Source of the DNA: Verrucomicrobiota bacterium
GTDB lineage: Bacteria; Verrucomicrobiota; Verrucomicrobiia; CAIQCK01
Assembly: GCA_026397915.1 (NCBI GenBank)
Contig: JAPLTX010000050.1
Location: 1-64,000 of the forward strand
Reading direction: 5' to 3'
DNA length: 64,000 nucleotides
A model generated the notes under the pieces. The model was not told the DNA's origin. It saw only the letters and a program-made list of their open reading frames with translations, and ran no database searches. How positions within the stretch are numbered: the first letter of the stretch is position 1; each line of letters begins with the position of its first letter. Position numbers and translations under genes: made by a program. Below, piece by piece: positions 35,491-42,656 of this stretch.

Positions 35491-35529
35491 TCGTTTTCCT
35501 TCGTTTTTACTGCCCAAAGCCGTCCGGCG

Positions 35530-35633
35530 GGCCAAAACACCCCGTTTTTACGACACGGCGGCCTGCCGGTGTCCCAAAAGAGCCATTTTTATCGTTCCAA
35601 CGTCTAACAACGTGATTTTTGGACCCAAAAAAT
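35530..35633. repeat. Left part of degenerate hairpin-unit array
   Basis: At least two degenerate units of the array described at 37756-38037: AAAA-run, CGTTCCAACGTCTAACAACG-type hairpin, T-run, GGACCC. The last A-run is interrupted by the IS1595-like element. Confidence 0.6.
35626..35633. repeat. Target site duplication, left copy
   Basis: CAAAAAAT directly abuts the left inverted repeat; the identical 8 bp abut the right one at 37756-37763. Confidence 0.9.
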
Positions 35634-35656
35634 GGCGATTATATACTTGACTCACC
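35634..35656 (+). repeat. Left terminal inverted repeat
   Basis: Starts GGCGATTATATAC and ends TTGACTCACC; 21 of 23 positions match the inverted right end. Confidence 0.9.
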
Positions 35657-35681
35657 AAGCCCCCTGTGGTAGATTTTGGGC

Positions 35682-36644
35682 ATGAAAACAAAGATTGAGT
35701 TTCCCGAAACTCTGACCGAGGCAATCAAGTATTTTGCCGATGCCGATACCGCCTTGCAATTCATGGTTTCTATTCGCTGGCCGGACGGCAATGTGACTTG
35801 CCCTGTTTGCAAAAAGTCCAACGCTGCGTTCCTGTCCACCCGCAGAATTTGGAAGTGCCGTGAGTGCGGCAAACAATTTTCCGTCAAGGTGGGAACCATT
35901 TTTGAGGATAGCCCGCTTGGACTCGACAAGTGGCTGCCCGCCTTTTGGATGATTGTGAATGCCAAGAACGGCATCAGTTCTTGTGAGCTTGGTCGCGCTC
36001 TTGGCGTCACTCAAAAGACCGCATGGTTCATGCTTCACCGAATCCGGTTGGCGATTCAAAGCGGCTCGATCTGCCGCTTCGCTGGTAACGTGGAAGTGGA
36101 CGAAACCTACATCGGCGGCAAGGCGCGCAATATGCACGTCGGGAAATGGAAAGCCATAGGCCGGGGCATGGTAAATAAAACTCCCGTCATGGGATTGCTA
36201 GAGCGTGGCAGCAAAGGCAAATCTTCCCGCGTGATGCTCAAGGTTGTCAAAACCGTTCGGCGCGGCGAACTTCAAGATCACGTCCGCCAGAACGTCGAAA
36301 AAGGTTCTGAGGTTCACACTGATGCGCTGCGCTCCTACAATGGCCTTGCACAAGACTACGTTCACAACGTCATTGACCACGCGGTTAGTTACGTTCGCGG
36401 ACACGTTCATACCAACGGCCTCGAAAACTTTTGGAGCTTGTTGAAGCGCGCTATTCGCGGCACCTACGTTAGCGTTGAACCGTTTCATCTGTTCCGTTAT
36501 CTCGACGAGCAAGCCTTCCGATTCAACGAGCGCAAAAACAGTGACGCTGGCCGGTTCATTGCTGGAATCTTCGGCGTCATTGGCAAGCGGCTCCAATACG
36601 CCAAGCTGATTGGCCAAGCCGGTAGCGTGGTCGCTACGACGTGA
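35682..36644 (+). CDS. IS1595 family transposase (ISXO2-like DDE domain)
   Basis: 320 residues from ATG 35682. An N-terminal zinc ribbon (CPVCKK near residue 41, CRECGKQF near residue 64) precedes a helix-turn-helix-like region (SSCELGRALGVTQKTAWFML). The ISXO2-like catalytic core shows VDETYIGGK (first Asp, about residue 138), HTDALRSYN (second Asp, about 213) and GLENFWSLLKRAIRG (Glu/Asn region, about 247). All parts look intact, so it is probably active. The start lies 26 bp inside the left inverted repeat, as expected for a single-ORF insertion sequence. Confidence 0.93.
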   Translation: MKTKIEFPETLTEAIKYFADADTALQFMVSIRWPDGNVTCPVCKKSNAAFLSTRRIWKCRECGKQFSVKVGTIFEDSPLGLDKWLPAFWMIVNAKNGISSCELGRALGVTQKTAWFMLHRIRLAIQSGSICRFAGNVEVDETYIGGKARNMHVGKWKAIGRGMVNKTPVMGLLERGSKGKSSRVMLKVVKTVRRGELQDHVRQNVEKGSEVHTDALRSYNGLAQDYVHNVIDHAVSYVRGHVHTNGLENFWSLLKRAIRGTYVSVEPFHLFRYLDEQAFRFNERKNSDAGRFIAGIFGVIGKRLQYAKLIGQAGSVVATT

Positions 36645-36666
36645 GGGAAGAGGGAAGCGGCGTAAG

Positions 36667-36822
36667 TCATAATGCGCGCCGTTTCCGCTTGTTTTTGCGG
36701 GATTTTTGATACTCTGCCTCGCGCCGGTCAATCTCAGCCTTCGGAACTGAGACAACCTTTCGCGTGAAGTCTCGGAATTTTTCAAACGGAGTTGGATGAT
36801 GTTGTGTTGATGCGTTGGACAT
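36667..36822 (-). CDS. 51-residue basic protein, possible partner/antitoxin of the HEPN-like gene
   Basis: ATG 36822 to TGA 36667. The sequence begins MSNASTQHHPTPFEKF, continues VVSVPKAEIDRREAEYQKSR and ends KNKRKRRAL, so it is highly charged and helical with a basic tail. The pattern FxxF...VPKxEIDxRExxY is one I associate with small uncharacterised bacterial ORFs. The start lies 3 bp after the stop of the HEPN-like gene, implying translational coupling. It is convergent with the transposase (22 bp between stops). An antitoxin or regulator role is inference from this pairing. Confidence 0.65.
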   Translation of the reverse strand: MSNASTQHHPTPFEKFRDFTRKVVSVPKAEIDRREAEYQKSRKNKRKRRAL

Positions 36823-36825
36823 GGA

Positions 36826-37683
36826 CTAACTTTCTGACACAATTTGTTTCTTTGTCCATTTGATCGGAGTTCTGTTGTTTTCGGTAATTCTTCTGCCAAG
36901 CGACACCATGAATCTTTTTACATGCTCCATTACGCCAAGTGCGTCATTAGCGTTGTAATTTCCGCGTGTGTGCATGACATGATTTCTCCATGCGTCCTTG
37001 AATCCACGAAACTCTTCCAGTGCGCCATTGTAGAATTCTTCGGCTTGCGCTCGTTGCTTAGACTTCGGCCAGTTAGAAACTTTTTTGATTTCGCCCTCCA
37101 CATTGGAGATGATTGCTTTCCAGCCCTGCATTTCAATTGGGCCTTTGTCAAACTTCACGCGGCGGTCAAATGCCAATGCCCGGATACCCCACTCGGCAAC
37201 ACGCATTAAGTGGAATATGGCAGCGGTATTTAGGTCGGCAGCAAGGCAGTTGCCGGCATTTTTAATATCGGCACGCGCAGACTCAAAGCCGTCATAAACT
37301 TCAGGCCCAAACAACTTTTCCTGCTCAAAGAATTTTGCTTTGTCGGAAGTGATGTGCGCGAACAGCAATGCGGAAAAATCCTTGCGAAGACTTACTCTGA
37401 TGCCTTCAATGAGAGTGCATATCTCCTGATACTTTGGCGCGTTCGCTTCCCAAAAGGTGACTTTATCTTTAAGGTGTGCAACCTGAGCCGCCGTGGCTGC
37501 AAGACCAAGATGTTCGCACTGGCGCAACTGTGCATCTACGTGACTGGCTATATACTTGCTGTCATTAAATACCAATTCAGCACTGTCACCGTCTTTGTGA
37601 ATCTTATGCTGAGCCACGCGATCCACAAACGACAGATGCTCGGTGAACAATTCGATGAATTCTTTTCCAAAGAATCGAATCAT
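36826..37683 (-). CDS. HEPN-like protein with RxxxxH motif (IS cargo)
   Basis: 285 residues from ATG 37683. The frame stays open far upstream, but that part translates the right inverted repeat and the hairpin array and is not credible. The protein is helical and soluble. Near the C-terminus DAWRNHVMHTRGNY contains Arg233-Asn-X3-His238, the R-polar-X3-H signature of HEPN ribonucleases, followed by NANDALGVMEHVKRFMVSL as the last helix. HEPN proteins are frequent toxins or defence effectors cutting RNA. The N-terminal 150 residues (FFGKEFIELFTEHL; CTLIEGIRVSLRKDF) are not recognised. Paired with the 51-residue ORF inside the insertion element. Confidence 0.7.
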   Translation of the reverse strand: MIRFFGKEFIELFTEHLSFVDRVAQHKIHKDGDSAELVFNDSKYIASHVDAQLRQCEHLGLAATAAQVAHLKDKVTFWEANAPKYQEICTLIEGIRVSLRKDFSALLFAHITSDKAKFFEQEKLFGPEVYDGFESARADIKNAGNCLAADLNTAAIFHLMRVAEWGIRALAFDRRVKFDKGPIEMQGWKAIISNVEGEIKKVSNWPKSKQRAQAEEFYNGALEEFRGFKDAWRNHVMHTRGNYNANDALGVMEHVKRFMVSLGRRITENNRTPIKWTKKQIVSES

Positions 37684-37687
37684 ATCC

Positions 37688-37707
37688 CACAAGCTTATCA
37701 GCTTGTG
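37688..37707. promoter_or_regulatory. 8-bp hairpin just before the HEPN-like start codon
   Basis: CACAAGCT-GATA-AGCTTGTG on the minus strand ends 4 bp before ATG 37683 and covers the place where a ribosome-binding site would be. It could hold down translation or bind a regulator. Confidence 0.4.
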
Positions 37708-37732
37708 CGGTTGGAGTATATCCTTGGCTCTA

Positions 37733-37755
37733 GGTGAGTCAAATATATAGTCGCC
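37733..37755 (-). repeat. Right terminal inverted repeat
   Basis: Inverted copy of the left end (21 of 23 positions); on the plus strand begins GGTGAGTCAA and ends AGTCGCC. Confidence 0.9.
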
Positions 37756-38037
37756 CAAAAAATCGTTGTAACTCGCAGCAACGACATTTTTGCTCCGAAA
37801 AACACGACGTAACATCCAACAATGGGAATTTTGCTTCCAAAAGCTCGTTGTAGCGTCCAGCAACAGATTTTTGCTCCCGAAATGGCGTTGTAACTTGCCG
37901 CAACGACTTTTTGGCTCCAAAAAACCCGTTGTAACGTCCAACAACGGATTTTTTGCTCCCCGAAAACCGTTTCCACGTCTCGGAACAACTTTTTTGCTCC
38001 AAAATATCCGCTGTAACGTCTGGAGACGGAAAAAACG
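37756..38037. repeat. Degenerate array of about 40-bp hairpin units
   Basis: About seven units of 37-43 bp follow one another. Each has an A-run, a palindrome of the type CGTTGTAACGTCCAACAACG, a T-run and GCTCC or GGCTCC. Stems are conserved better than loops, and CC-A-run/T-run-GG can form a second stem between units. The first 8 bp (37756-37763) are also the right target duplication. The minus strand is open with a 13-residue period, e.g. KNPLLDVTTGFLEPKSRC, but lacks other coding signs. It is not a CRISPR: no constant repeat with unique spacers. Confidence 0.7.
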
Positions 38038-38111
38038 GAGCCGGCCGGCGGGCGCTGGACGACCATCCCGCAACCGGCGAGACGGAATGGCGGCGGCGGA
38101 AACGGGGACAA

Positions 38112-38140
38112 CAAAAAAGGCTGCCGGGACTGGCAGCCTT
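38112..38140 (-). terminator. Orphan Rho-independent terminator
   Basis: On the minus strand AAGGCTGCC-AGTCCC-GGCAGCCTT is followed by a T-run (TTTTTTGTTG). It would end transcription arriving from 38141-38588 on the minus strand, where no protein gene is evident. Confidence 0.65.
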
Positions 38141-38588
38141 GGATGGATTGTATTGGAAGCCGGCGCGGCTTGCGCCGCTAAGCCGCTAGGCCCCGAAGAC
38201 TTTCGGGGCTGCGCTCCTGCGCTCCTGCGCTCCTGCGCTCCTGCGCTCCTGCGCTCCTGCGCTCCTGCGCTGTAGCAACACGATATCATACCCTAATCCT
38301 ATTCCTGCATCGCCTTTCGTAGCGGAGTTGCGCAAATCGGGCAAGAACAATTTCTGATGGAAAAGCTCGGCGGGCGAAGCGCCGCCAACTCTTCACTTTT
38401 AATTTTGAACTCACCATTTTCCGCAAAGGAATTCCCCTTGCCCCCGCCAGCCGCCGAGAGGATGATGCGCGGCGAAGGTTATGAACGAAGTGAACGAGCC
38501 ACATAGTCATCAAGTCATCACGGCCGCTCCCCTGTCGCCGTATAACATGTCAAATAGGAAGCCGAATAATTGTTCGGCATAAACCGCC
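38141..38588. other. Non-coding, repeat-rich stretch
   Basis: No credible gene. It holds a hairpin CCCCGAA-GACT-TTCGGGG (38191-38208), an 8-bp tandem repeat (38211-38271), a segment CCCCTTGCCCCCGCCAGCCG (from about 38435) repeated at about 39746, and a short palindrome GCCGAATAATTGTTCGGC just before the next gene. Confidence 0.6.
38211..38271. repeat. 8-bp tandem repeat GCGCTCCT x 7.6
   Basis: Seven exact copies of GCGCTCCT plus GCGCT. On the minus strand the period gives the peptide AGAQERRS over 24 bp in an open frame, but no gene is supported here. Slippage-prone by nature. Confidence 0.9.
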
Positions 38589-39518
38589 ATGCGTATTGCA
38601 GTCACAGGAGCATTCGGATACTCAGGCCGCTATATTGCGAAGTGTCTGCTGGAAGCCGGTCACGAGGTTATCACGTTGACGAACTCGGTGCACCGTCCGA
38701 ATCCGTTCGGGGAGAAGGTGGCGGCATTTCCCTTTCACTTTGAGGAGCCTCAGAAGTTACGCGATTCCTTGCGGGGAATGCACGCGCTCGTCAACACGTA
38801 TTGGGTGCGGTTCGATCATCGGCTGTTTACGCATGGGCAAGCGGTTGCGAACACAAAGATCTTGTTTTCTGCTGCCAAGGAAGCGGGCGTGCAGCGGATC
38901 GTTCATGTGAGCATCACCAACCCAGATAGCACGTCTGATCTGCCATACTTTCGCGGAAAGGCAGAGCTTGAGTCCGTTCTGAAGGGCTTGGGCGTCTCCT
39001 ATTGCATACTCCGCCCGACTGTCCTTTTCGGAAAGGAGGATGTTCTGATCAATAACATCGCTTGGTCTCTGCGACACCTTCCCGCCTTTGGAGTCTTCGG
39101 GTCTGGAGACTACAGACTGCAACCGATTTACGTGGACGATCTCGCACAGTCAGCCGCCCGGAAGGCGGAGGGCGGCGGTGATGAGATTGTTGAGGCTATC
39201 GGTCCCGAGACGTTCACGTATCGCGAGTTGGTCTCCAGAGTCCGCAACGCACTTGGTTTGAAGCGCCCCATCATTTCAGTTTCACCCGGACTGGGCTATT
39301 GGGGTTGCCGGTTGGTTGGGCTGTTTGTGGGTGATGTTGTGATCACTCGCGAGGAGATTCGCGGCTTGATGGAGGATCGGCTGTTTGTGGATGCTCCTCC
39401 GCTGGGTCCGACGAAACTCACCGAATGGATTGAGCAGCACAAGGACACGCTGGGCCTTCATTACACGAGTGAGATGGCACGACGCGTTGACCGGCAGTCG
39501 GCATACCGGTCGAACTGA
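38589..39518 (+). CDS. Atypical short-chain dehydrogenase (NmrA/NDUFA9-like NAD(P)-binding)
   Basis: 309 residues. The N-terminus has the dinucleotide-binding motif GAFGYSGRYIAK of atypical SDR proteins, then VQRIVHVSITNPDS and YFRGKAELESVLKG (Tyr-X3-Lys-like position), ILRPTVLFGKEDVLINNIAW and a C-terminal substrate-binding part. This subgroup includes NDUFA9-like and NmrA-like sensors, often without catalysis. No clear ribosome-binding site precedes the ATG. Directly after the stop there is an attC-like hairpin, which raises the possibility that it is a gene cassette. Confidence 0.75.
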   Translation: MRIAVTGAFGYSGRYIAKCLLEAGHEVITLTNSVHRPNPFGEKVAAFPFHFEEPQKLRDSLRGMHALVNTYWVRFDHRLFTHGQAVANTKILFSAAKEAGVQRIVHVSITNPDSTSDLPYFRGKAELESVLKGLGVSYCILRPTVLFGKEDVLINNIAWSLRHLPAFGVFGSGDYRLQPIYVDDLAQSAARKAEGGGDEIVEAIGPETFTYRELVSRVRNALGLKRPIISVSPGLGYWGCRLVGLFVGDVVITREEIRGLMEDRLFVDAPPLGPTKLTEWIEQHKDTLGLHYTSEMARRVDRQSAYRSN

Positions 39519-39520
39519 AT

Positions 39521-39644
39521 GCCGAACAAGGCGCTGCGGGCAACAGCCGCCGCGCCGAGCAGTTGGCCGATTATGGGAACTCGAACATCATCATTGCAGG
39601 CCACGTCCCGCTCCGGCGGCTGTGCCTGAGCTCTGTCGTTAGGC
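39521..39644 (+). repeat. attC-like recombination site
   Basis: Three bases after the stop a 124-bp imperfect palindrome begins with GCCGAAC and ends with GTTAGGC (the GTTRRRY core of integron attC sites). Inside, ACAGCCGCCG (39543-39552) pairs perfectly with CGGCGGCTGT (39614-39623). Size and placement fit an attC, but no integron integrase is in the window. Confidence 0.45.
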
Positions 39645-39725
39645 GTCCGGCCGCGCTCCACCTTTCCGTGTCCTTCCGAACATTCCGTGGTTCCGCTGAC
39701 AACTGAAAGCTGACCGCTGAGAGCT
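39638..39725. repeat. Intergenic repeat, copy 1
   Basis: Shares GGCCGCGCTCCACCTTTCCG (or CGGCCGCG at its start), then ATTCCGTGGTTCC and CTGAC-type simple repeats with 40583-40665. Copy 1 starts at the attC-like core GTTAGGC. Confidence 0.7.
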
Positions 39726-39819
39726 TCCCTCCCCCCGCCGCTTTTCCCCTTGCCCCCGCCAGCCGCCGGTAGGACTATGCTGGGGAAGATGAAGTGGATG
39801 AGCGAAGGAGAAGAAGCTG

Positions 39820-40191
39820 ATGAATCCGAAAACGCGGCCTGAGCGGCCTGAAGTGTTTGCAATAGGCTTTCTGCTATACCTCGTGCTCAGTTTTCACCAC
39901 GCCATGTGGACGACGCACATGGGCATGGCAATCTGTGTCATCAGCACGGTTGTTTCAAACATCACGAAAAACCGAATCTGTCAGATCATCTTTGCTTCCT
40001 CGTCTTGCTATTGGCTATTGGTGGGCGCGTTCGAGTTGAAACGATCCCTCCAAACCGGAAGTGCTTTCGCAGCGGACATCTCTGCACACTCGTTGTATTG
40101 CGATATAGGCTTGTTAACCGTCTTGTTGGGAGCACTTGCATGGGAGAACTACCAGAAGCGCAAGAGTCTGAACGAGACACCAAAGATTTAG
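39820..40191 (+). CDS. Small membrane protein, possible cassette gene
   Basis: 123 residues with three to four hydrophobic segments (EVFAIGFLLYLVLSFHHAMW, ICVISTVVSNITKN, IIFASSSCYWLLVGAF, GLLTVLLGALAWENY). A GAAGGAGAAG stretch precedes the ATG. No family recognised. It lies between two copies of the 80-bp intergenic repeat, like a cassette. Confidence 0.55.
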   Translation: MNPKTRPERPEVFAIGFLLYLVLSFHHAMWTTHMGMAICVISTVVSNITKNRICQIIFASSSCYWLLVGAFELKRSLQTGSAFAADISAHSLYCDIGLLTVLLGALAWENYQKRKSLNETPKI

Positions 40192-40261
40192 TCAGGGGTC
40201 CAGAAATGGAAATCGCTTGCGAGCGCAGACAGTGGGGAGGACGGTGCGCGGAGAAGGCGAA

Positions 40262-40510
40262 GTGAAACAGCCGAAACCAATCAAGATCGGCGACAAAGTC
40301 CGCGTGCTGAGAATTCCACCGTCGGTGGAGAAAAAATGGCCGGAGGAAACGCGGCAGATATTCCGCCGTTGTGTTGGCAAGATTCTGCGCGTGGATGGCT
40401 TTGGAAAAGTCGGTCACCTGGAGTTGAACGTAAAGGATGACGGCTCGCAATCTCCTGACTACTGCGCACACACGATTTGGATCGAGCCGGAGTTTGTGGA
40501 GATCGTGTAG
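40262..40510 (+). CDS. Small SH3-like protein, unknown function
   Basis: 82 residues from GTG 40262, preceded by GGAGAAGG; a longer ATG start at 40217 has no such signal. The chain is beta-rich (IKIGDKVRVLRIPPSVEKKW, HLELNVKDDGSQSPDYCAH, IWIEPEFVEIV), like small SH3-barrel proteins. The stop codon lies inside the first GTAG of a REP-like pair. Cytosolic; function unknown. Confidence 0.6.
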   Translation: MKQPKPIKIGDKVRVLRIPPSVEKKWPEETRQIFRRCVGKILRVDGFGKVGHLELNVKDDGSQSPDYCAHTIWIEPEFVEIV

Positions 40511-40568
40511 GCTGCGTGCCCCACGCGGCGAACACGAATGATGACGCCGGGTCGGTGACCCGGCCTAC
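40507..40568. repeat. REP-like GTAG palindrome pair
   Basis: GTAGGCTGCGTGCCCCACGC (from 40507) faces GCCGGGTC-GGT-GACCCGGC followed by CTAC (40546-40568). Two GTAG-headed palindromes in inverted orientation, as in REPINs. Confidence 0.6.
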
Positions 40569-40582
40569 AACGCTTGCCAACG

Positions 40583-40665
40583 GTTAGCGCGTCCAGAGGC
40601 CGCGCTCCACCTTTCCGAGTCTTCGGTGTATTCCGTGGTTCCACTGACCGCTGAAAACTGACAAC
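40583..40665. repeat. Intergenic repeat, copy 2
   Basis: Begins GTTAGCGCGTCC and continues with the same GCCGCGCTCCACCTTTCCG, TTCCGTGGTTCC and CTGACCGCTGAAAACTGAC as copy 1 at 39638. Confidence 0.7.
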
Positions 40666-40679
40666 GGATCGCCGCGCGG

Positions 40680-41699
40680 TCAGAACAGTTCGCTCTGGGA
40701 CTTGCCGGTGCGTTTGACGCCGAGCTTCTTGTAGGTCAGCTCGGTGGCCACGCGGCCCTGCGGGGTGCGCTGGAGGTAGCCTTCCTGGATCAGGAACGGC
40801 TCATAGACTTCCTCGATCGTGCCCGGCTCCTCGCCCACGGCAACGGCGATGGTGCTCACGCCGACGGGGCCGCCCCGATACTTGTGAACGATGGCTTCGA
40901 GGATGCGCTTGTCCATGTCGTCGAGGCCGTGCTCGTCAATGTCCAGCATGGCGAGGGCCTTGTCGGCAATCGGCGCGGTGATGCGGCCATCGGCGCGGAC
41001 CTGGGCGTAGTCGCGGACGCGGCGCAGGAGGTTGTTGCAGAGCCGCGGGGTGCCGCGCGAGCGGCGGGCGATCTCCAGCGCGCCGGGGTCGTCTATCTCC
41101 ACGCCGAGGATGCGCGCCGAGCGAAGACAGATTTGCTGCAAGTCCACGGCCACGTAGTAATCCAGGCGGTCGGTGATCTCGAAGCGGCTGCGCAACGGCG
41201 CGGTGAGCAGGCCGCTGCGCGTGGTCGCGCCGATGAGCGTGAAACGCGGCAGGTTCAACCGCACGCTGCGCGCGCTCGGCCCCTGGTCAATCAAGATGTC
41301 GAGCCGGAAATCCTCCATCGCCGGGTAGAGATACTCCTCGACCTGCGAAGGCAGGCGGTGGATTTCATCAATGAAGAGAACGTCGCCGCGCTCCAGCTTC
41401 GTGAGCAGGCCTGCCAGATCGCCTGCGCGCTCGATGGTGGGACCGCTGGTGACGACGATGTTGCTGCCCATCATGCGGGCGATGATGTGCGCGAGCGTGG
41501 TCTTGCCCAATCCCGGCGGGCCGCTGAGCAGGACATGCCCGACCGGCTCGGTGCGCCGCCTCGCTGCCTCCACCGCCAGTTCGAGCCGCTCCTTCACCTT
41601 CGCCTGTCCGATGTAGGAGGCAAAATCCGGCGGCCTCAGCGTCAGTTCAAACGCCTTGTCCGGATGTTGTATGCTATCAGTGACAATCCGCTCGGCCAT
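40680..41699 (-). CDS. ruvB: Holliday junction branch migration ATPase RuvB
   Basis: 339 residues from ATG 41699. RuvB is the hexameric AAA+ motor that drives branch migration with RuvA. Present are LRPPDFASYIGQAKVKERL, Walker A GPPGLGKTT, Walker B DVLFIDEIHRLP, sensor 1 IGATTR and the C-terminal winged-helix part (GGPVGVSTIAVAVGE, YLQRTPQGRVAT). The length is normal. It is 2 kb away from ruvA-ruvC, separated by an exosortase-type substrate gene and an AraC regulator, all in the same direction. Confidence 0.96.
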   Translation of the reverse strand: MAERIVTDSIQHPDKAFELTLRPPDFASYIGQAKVKERLELAVEAARRRTEPVGHVLLSGPPGLGKTTLAHIIARMMGSNIVVTSGPTIERAGDLAGLLTKLERGDVLFIDEIHRLPSQVEEYLYPAMEDFRLDILIDQGPSARSVRLNLPRFTLIGATTRSGLLTAPLRSRFEITDRLDYYVAVDLQQICLRSARILGVEIDDPGALEIARRSRGTPRLCNNLLRRVRDYAQVRADGRITAPIADKALAMLDIDEHGLDDMDKRILEAIVHKYRGGPVGVSTIAVAVGEEPGTIEEVYEPFLIQEGYLQRTPQGRVATELTYKKLGVKRTGKSQSELF

Positions 41700-41790
41700 G
41701 CAGCGAGGATGCGTGAGGCGATGGTGAGCGGCAAGAGAAAACAAGCAGCGGCAGCAATGCCTCAGTGGATGGTGGTCAGAACCACGCAGC

Positions 41791-42456
41791 TCACTCGCTC
41801 ATCGTCCTGCGCATCCAACCAAGGCTTGTCAGGCTCATTCCAAGCAACAGAATGGTCAAGCCACCTTCCGAAACGCTCCCACCACCCGAAGCACCCTGTG
41901 CGTTCAAGGATATCGCGTCAAAACCTGTCTGAGCCTGACTGCTTCCAAGTCGAATTTCCAAAGCTTGTCCAATGAATGCGGAACCGCTGCTGTTATAGAC
42001 CAGATTAAACGGCGCGAAAGTTCCGGCTGGCCCCGTGGTGCTCATCGAACTGAGCAGATTTCCACCTGCATATAGAGAAGTGCTATAGAGTGTCCCGGAA
42101 TCATAACCGATAGGATGCCCTACGAAACCCGATAAGGTATATATCGTATTGGCGGCGAGAGAATCCGACAGAACCTGGCTCAGGGTTGCAGGAGCCCCAG
42201 GACTGGGGCCATTGGAAACGAATCCGATTTGGTTACCTTCAGGCGCCGGAACAGTCCAGTATCCCAGCGGTGATGCGTTAATGTTCCACACCCCCGCACC
42301 TCCACCGCTGACAGTCCAATTGGCCGGCGGAGTGAAAGTCAGTCCTACAGCCGGAGCTTCGAAGCCAGCATTGAGAACCGTAATAGGGATCGCTTGAATC
42401 TGAAGTGGCAGCAATATCGAAGCCAGCGCCAATGTCGTCTTGAGGATGTTGTTCAT
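41791..42456 (-). CDS. Secreted protein with exosortase-type (VPDSG/PEP-CTERM-like) tail
   Basis: 221 residues from ATG 42456 with CAGGAG 6 bp upstream. A signal peptide (TTLALASILLPLQIQA) precedes a beta-sandwich-like body beginning VLNAGFEAPAVG and containing LAANTIYTLSGFVG. The C-terminus reads SVSEGG, a hydrophobic helix (LTILLLGMSLTSLGW) and MRRTMSE: motif, helix and basic end in the order of VPDSG/PEP-CTERM sorting signals, though the motif is a variant. It should be processed by an exosortase encoded elsewhere and end up outside the cell or on the surface. Confidence 0.75.
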   Translation of the reverse strand: MNNILKTTLALASILLPLQIQAIPITVLNAGFEAPAVGLTFTPPANWTVSGGGAGVWNINASPLGYWTVPAPEGNQIGFVSNGPSPGAPATLSQVLSDSLAANTIYTLSGFVGHPIGYDSGTLYSTSLYAGGNLLSSMSTTGPAGTFAPFNLVYNSSGSAFIGQALEIRLGSSQAQTGFDAISLNAQGASGGGSVSEGGLTILLLGMSLTSLGWMRRTMSE

Positions 42457-42656
42457 AATATCTCCTGACAGGAATTTTTGTTTTGTTTCGTCTTCACTGG
42501 TCCATTGCAACAACGCACCGTGACCTCTAGCACTCCCCATCGCCTCCTGCTTCTCGTGTTTTTGGAATTACTGCTCGGTTTTTACGGAGCGGTGGCGTGC
42601 CCCGCCGTGGGAGCGGAAGTGAAACGAACGCTCTGCGCGCCAGCTTGCAGCGCGGC

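Larger units (their letters stand above)
35634..37755. mobile_element. IS1595-like element carrying a HEPN-like gene and a small ORF
   Basis: A complete 2,122-bp element. Its ends (35634-35656 and 37733-37755) are 23-bp inverted repeats matching at 21 positions, beginning GGCGA and ending TTGACTCACC. Both ends abut the same 8 bp, CAAAAAAT, the duplication length known for the IS1595 family. Content: transposase on the plus strand, then on the minus strand a 51-residue ORF and a 285-residue HEPN-like ORF. IS1595-family members with passenger genes are known; this cargo pair is not one I recognise. Perfect duplication and intact transposase suggest a recent insertion. It sits inside the hairpin-unit array. 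Confidence 0.9.

Noticed and set aside
37756..38037. CRISPR array
   Set aside because: Unit length is right for CRISPR, but there is no constant repeat with unique spacers; the whole unit drifts together, and no cas gene is present.
37684..38289. N-terminal 200-codon extension of the HEPN-like gene
   Set aside because: It would translate the insertion element's right end, the target duplication, the hairpin array and an 8-bp tandem repeat, i.e. DNA outside the element; the periodic peptide follows the DNA repeat.
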